This document shows positions 60,691 through 64,000 of a DNA stretch of 64,000 nucleotides, one piece after another (the first letter of the stretch is position 1; each line of letters begins with the position of its first letter). A model generated the notes under the pieces. It was not told the DNA's origin, made no database searches, and saw only the letters and a program-made list of their open reading frames with translations. Both the position numbers and the translations under genes were made by a program. The stretch comes from Trichobilharzia szidati (lineage: Eukaryota > Platyhelminthes > Trematoda > Strigeidida > Schistosomatidae), in contig OX235273.1 of assembly GCA_944472155.2 (NCBI GenBank), positions 32,523,204 to 32,587,203 on the forward strand. The letters are read 5' to 3'.

Positions 60691-60960
60691 CTTGTTGTTA
60701 TTGCCTGGTTATCTGCGTTACCTCTGTCTCAGGAATGTTCACTCGAAGTGTTATCTTTGCTACTTCCTCAGGCATTCTGTCATTTTTCGTCTGCAAAATT
60801 TCCAATTTCTGTGAAATTGAACAGAAATCATCCAGAAAGTCCGGATCTTTCTGAGTAGATCCAATCGGTTCAGCAAAGCAAAAACCATTCAAATTTTCTT
60901 TGAGATTGATACTTACATTTTCGTCTTCATATCTCCATCTGAGTAGGCGTATTAATTCCA
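60660..60960 (-). mobile_element. RTE fragment across motif C
   Basis: On minus, DPDFLDDFCSISQKLEIL (60840-60790) and EEVAKITLRVNIPETEVTQI (60770-60710) correspond to LDFADDIC.LS..L..M and EAAKTGLQVNIDKTEVMKI of the RTE family. The usual FADD reads FLDD. An adjacent piece (60838-60895) is repeated at 47568-47625. Confidence 0.75.
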
Positions 60961-61056
60961 CTTTTTACTCTCCACGAAGTTCTAATTCAGGTTTATGTCA
61001 AATAGGCAAACATTTTAATCACATAAATAATCACCGTTACTTGCAGTTTCCAGGAT

Positions 61057-61440
61057 AGTAAAAACGATGCCTTGAACCTGTAAAGAATATGTATTTGTCT
61101 CAACTTTTAATCCAAAACATCAGCATTCCTTGAACGAATTTATATTGTTTAGTAATTAGAGCAATACAAAATACACAGTTCTTATTCCTGATCCTTCCGA
61201 CTTTTTCGAACTTGCTTAATGTCACTCTAGCACAAACCTCTCCCCGGCGTATCCAATCGCGTAAGCTGACTCTAACACTACTCGATTCGTTCACAAGCGA
61301 CTTCAGAAGTACTTACAAAAACATTACAAGATAATTCACACAATGCGACAACTATAAAATTAACCGACAATCAGATGAATCCGTACCCACTCAATTACTT
61401 AATACAAACATATGTACAATCAATATATCAAATGTTTCGG
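61057..61440 (-). mobile_element. 3' LTR of the BEL/Pao element (outer part)
   Basis: 61060-61125 matches 63942-64000 (CCTTGAACCT.TAAAGA.TATG, TTGTCTCAACTTTTAATCC, AAAACATCAG.ATTCC). The outer edge is near 61057. The inner edge is not visible because the partner LTR runs off the window, so 61440 is a guess. Confidence 0.7.
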
Positions 61441-61445
61441 ATTCT

Positions 61446-61730
61446 GCCTTGACGAGCTACCCTTGAAGAACTGTAGGACCTGCAGCAGTACGCCTCACTC
61501 CCTCTCAGGTTGACGATCCAAGTGGAAGACGTCTGGACACAAACAAAATTAATCAACAGATAGAAGAGGGATGATACCAATTCAGTATATGCAATATGAA
61601 TATATGTAAAAAATAATACACCAAGTACGATGGACTGCTCTTCGACGTATTACCCTTGAAGAATTGTAGGACTTACAGCAGTACGCCTACAACCCTTCTC
61701 AGGTTGACGCCCTTAAGTTGGAAAATCGTC
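61446..61730. repeat. Two-copy direct repeat of about 90 bp
   Basis: 61446-61540 and 61632-61730 share TACCCTTGAAGAA.TGTAGGAC, CAGCAGTACGCCT and CTCTCAGGTTGACG, spaced 186 bases apart. They lie between gag and the 3' LTR of the BEL element. Confidence 0.8.
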
Positions 61731-61877
61731 GTTGAGTTCATCTGCCAACCTCCTTCCATCATCTTTATCCTCGACTCCGAATGGTAACACGCCCATGACA
61801 TTGTATCGTGGAATGTAGATGACTAACAAACATACGACGTATCTGACCAACCAAGCGAAGGTACAGAGTAATTTGCA

Positions 61878-63704
61878 TCAAAGATAATAACATTCAAATA
61901 GTAGTTTGAAACCTGAAATACCTCTATTCGTGCAAGTCAGTCTAATAATTACCCTCTTGTACACAGTTTGCCTATCGTCATTAAACTGACCATTGACTTT
62001 TGTCCCTTCGAACGGACCGACACCAGCATAATCATTACATAAGACACGTGGGTTCATGGACGGCTCTTTTACTGCATATGACAACACCAACAACGACTGA
62101 CAGACACCAGTTGAAGAACTTAGCGGTGCATCAGAAGCTGTTGCTGTTCGACCTTTAGATAGTTGTCTAACCGCAAGATTACCAACACTGCTATCCTTTA
62201 TTATCAGCTCTAGTTCAGCTTTAACATCTGTCGATAGTTGGGCTACACTCGGATCATTTACACTGATGGTCTCATGAGTACCCATACCTTCTGCGACCGC
62301 ATCTGCCTTTAATTCTACTTCACGTTCAAGTTGTACAGAGCCTTTGTTCAACTCAGTAGTAGTAGGCATTCCGCTAATCTCATCATGATCAGCCACAGAC
62401 AAATGTGAACTATCGTGACCATTGTCACAAATACCCACTTTACCGCCGTCTGTATGATCGACTTCATCATTTTCAAACTCTTTAATAACAGCCGTAGATG
62501 ACTTAGGTTCTTCCTCATGAATCCTTAAAGGTTTTATTCCTTTACTCTGACTAGTAATACCTTGTAAACTCGTGGAGTCAGAACTGGACACTGAAACTGT
62601 AACCCTCTTCTTATGCACAAACTGCGGTGTCGTCTGAGACACTCCTTTCAACAATGGATTACCATTTACGACTACAGGCTTCTTCACCGCACCATTATCG
62701 TCACACGATTCGGAGTCAGAACACGATGACGCTGACTTCACATTCAGCTTACCACTAAACTTGCTCATTGCTTCACAGTTCGCCTTTGTATGCACTTCTT
62801 GCAAACGGACGAAGCACAACCGTGTTTGTCTTGCAGCTTGTAACTTATCCGTTGGGGACGTCCCACTAAAGCTGTCACAATCATTAGGTTTACTAGACAC
62901 CATACAGCTTTCTCGATATCCACTACGCTGAGACCCCTTCGTCATAAATGATTGCATTTTGCTCTCTGATTTCTCTATTTCAGGGGTAGGATGCAGCATA
63001 CTAGCAAACTTGCTCAAAGCTTGGTTGACACTGTCTTTCACCAGGCTCACAATGTCATCCAACCTGGGCTCTAAACCCTCCTCCTCTAGACGTGAACAAA
63101 CCTTTATGAACTTCCTTTGTAGACGAACAGGTAATCTCTTGGCAACAGTCTCAAGCACCGAACTTGAGTTCAATTCATCCACGTAATTAAGAGACACAAG
63201 AGTATTTCTATATACCATCAAATTATCCAAGAACTCTGCAAGTTCCTCTGAGTTATCGCCTAATTGTTATCCATTAACTTTCACGGTCTCAAAAACGTTA
63301 CGGGATATCATAAATTGTTTCCCAAACCTTTGACGTAGTATCTTCATTGCCTCAGTATATCCTTCGTTCGGGAGCATAAACTTGCAGCACTGTATGGCTT
63401 TTGCAGCCACACCAGTGCAATATCTCAACAAATACATTAACTTCATTTCATCATTTAATACAAAACCACTCAGCATGACCTCAAACTCTTTGATAAACTG
63501 TGGGTAGTCGACTGGATTTCCATCAAAGTATCGAGGTTCAAACTTAGGTAAACTCAAGCCCTTACTATCACTAAATGGTGAAGCGTGAACATCGAACTCA
63601 ACATGCTGAGCATCATACATATCATTACAATTACCAGGCAACTCATCGTTACTTACTTTTTTGTCTGCTTTCACGGTGCCACGTCCCTTCCTTGAACCAG
63701 GCAT
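61878..63704 (-). pseudogene. BEL/Pao gag with one in-frame stop
   Basis: A single frame of 608 codons, broken only by a TAA at 63269-63267. The N-terminal part has the BEL Gag (DUF1759-type) signature: LPKFEPRYFDGNPVDYPQFI, KLMYLLRYCTGVAAKAI and GYTEAMKILRQRFGK (63560-63315). Further on, LCFVRLQEVHTKANC (about 62830-62785) is a CX2CX4HX4C zinc knuckle whose second Cys is Arg (CGT, one transition from TGT). A low-complexity tail of about 310 residues follows. It is retroelement structural protein, probably defective. Reverse transcriptase and integrase are absent between here and the 3' LTR. Confidence 0.85.
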
Positions 63705-63931
63705 TATCCAACGTCACCAAAGAATCTAAATTGTGTTGATAATCCTTGTCCAAAGAGAAGCTGGCTGCAGATCTAGTAAGTACACCCGGAAGAGTTTCAG
63801 AAGGCGCTCCAGAAAACGAACAGATGAATGAAGACTGCCCCAGAAGACGAACAGTAGAATAAAAATTGCCACAGAATGCACTCCAGAAGAATAAAAACTG
63901 TCAAGGAACTTAGCACTAAGTTCCTATTGTA

Positions 63932-64000
63932 ACGAACACGCCTTGAACCTATAAAGACTATGTATTTGTCTCAACTTTTAATCCAAAACATCAGTATTCC
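63932..64000 (-). mobile_element. 5' LTR of the BEL/Pao element, cut by the window end
   Basis: Minus-strand LTR end at about 63932 (TTCGTTACA followed by ATAGGAACTTAGTGC). Matches 61060-61125. About 230 bases of leader separate it from the gag start at 63704. The element therefore runs from 61057 to beyond 64000. Confidence 0.75.

Noticed and set aside
60618..60854. 78-codon plus-strand hydrophobic frame resembling the minus frame at 60017-60217
   Set aside because: Both are antisense readings of the same RTE RT region, which explains their similarity.

Overview
The window looks like AT-rich nuclear DNA from a digenean flatworm, most probably a schistosomatid blood fluke. The reasons are the mix of transposable elements (SR2/RTE-like and CR1-like non-LTR retrotransposons, many Penelope-like elements with GIY-YIG domains, a BEL/Pao element and tRNA-derived SINEs), the lack of bacterial gene organisation, and a small intron-containing gene for a secreted peptide. 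The species assignment is inference from element families, not from a marker gene. Almost every recognisable coding stretch belongs to a mobile element, and nearly all are broken.

Layout. 1-12 kb: mostly unrecognised sequence with a foldback element (1204-1580), a tRNA-derived SINE (2633-2780), two Penelope-like (PLE) remnants (3410-3900 plus, 6045-6740 minus) and an RTE fragment (10550-11530). 12-22 kb: two near-identical 1343-bp direct repeats (12140-13482, 18113-19455) enclose a nearly complete CR1-like element (13687-16986) and a 73-bp-arm palindrome of PLE tail sequence. The second repeat is followed at once by the fullest PLE (19500-21735). 22-28.5 kb: two SINEs, an RTE 5' fragment, and an old copy of a 1.9-kb unknown repeat (25330-27180).

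28.5-33 kb: the most gene-like part. It holds a PHD-finger reading frame (28658-28948, minus) ending at a good splice donor, and a compact three-exon gene (30187-30794) with a TATA box, three upstream ACTTCGAG motifs and a poly(A) signal. That gene predicts a 77-residue secreted peptide with 12 cysteines in four CxxC pairs. Tetranucleotide repeats surround it. 33-42 kb: mostly unrecognised, with a 280-bp-arm foldback element (36011-37201) holding an RTE piece, an RTE reverse-transcriptase piece (39330-39770, minus) and a PLE endonuclease piece (40430-40740, minus).

42-64 kb: a second CR1-like element on the minus strand (42474-45640), two divergently oriented PLEs (45830-46950 minus, 47945-48840 plus), a 7.7-kb inverted-repeat block (arms 49428-51316 and 55260-57146) flanked on both sides by RTE sequence, a nearly full-length SR2/RTE-like element (57619-60262), a join of CR1 5' end, BEL LTR end and other repeat pieces (60263-60900), and a BEL/Pao element on the minus strand (61057 to beyond 64000) that keeps gag but has no room for pol.

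The most noteworthy items are the cysteine-rich secreted peptide gene, the large inverted-repeat block built from an unidentified 1.9-kb repeat, the equal-length 1343-bp direct duplication, and the gag-only BEL element.
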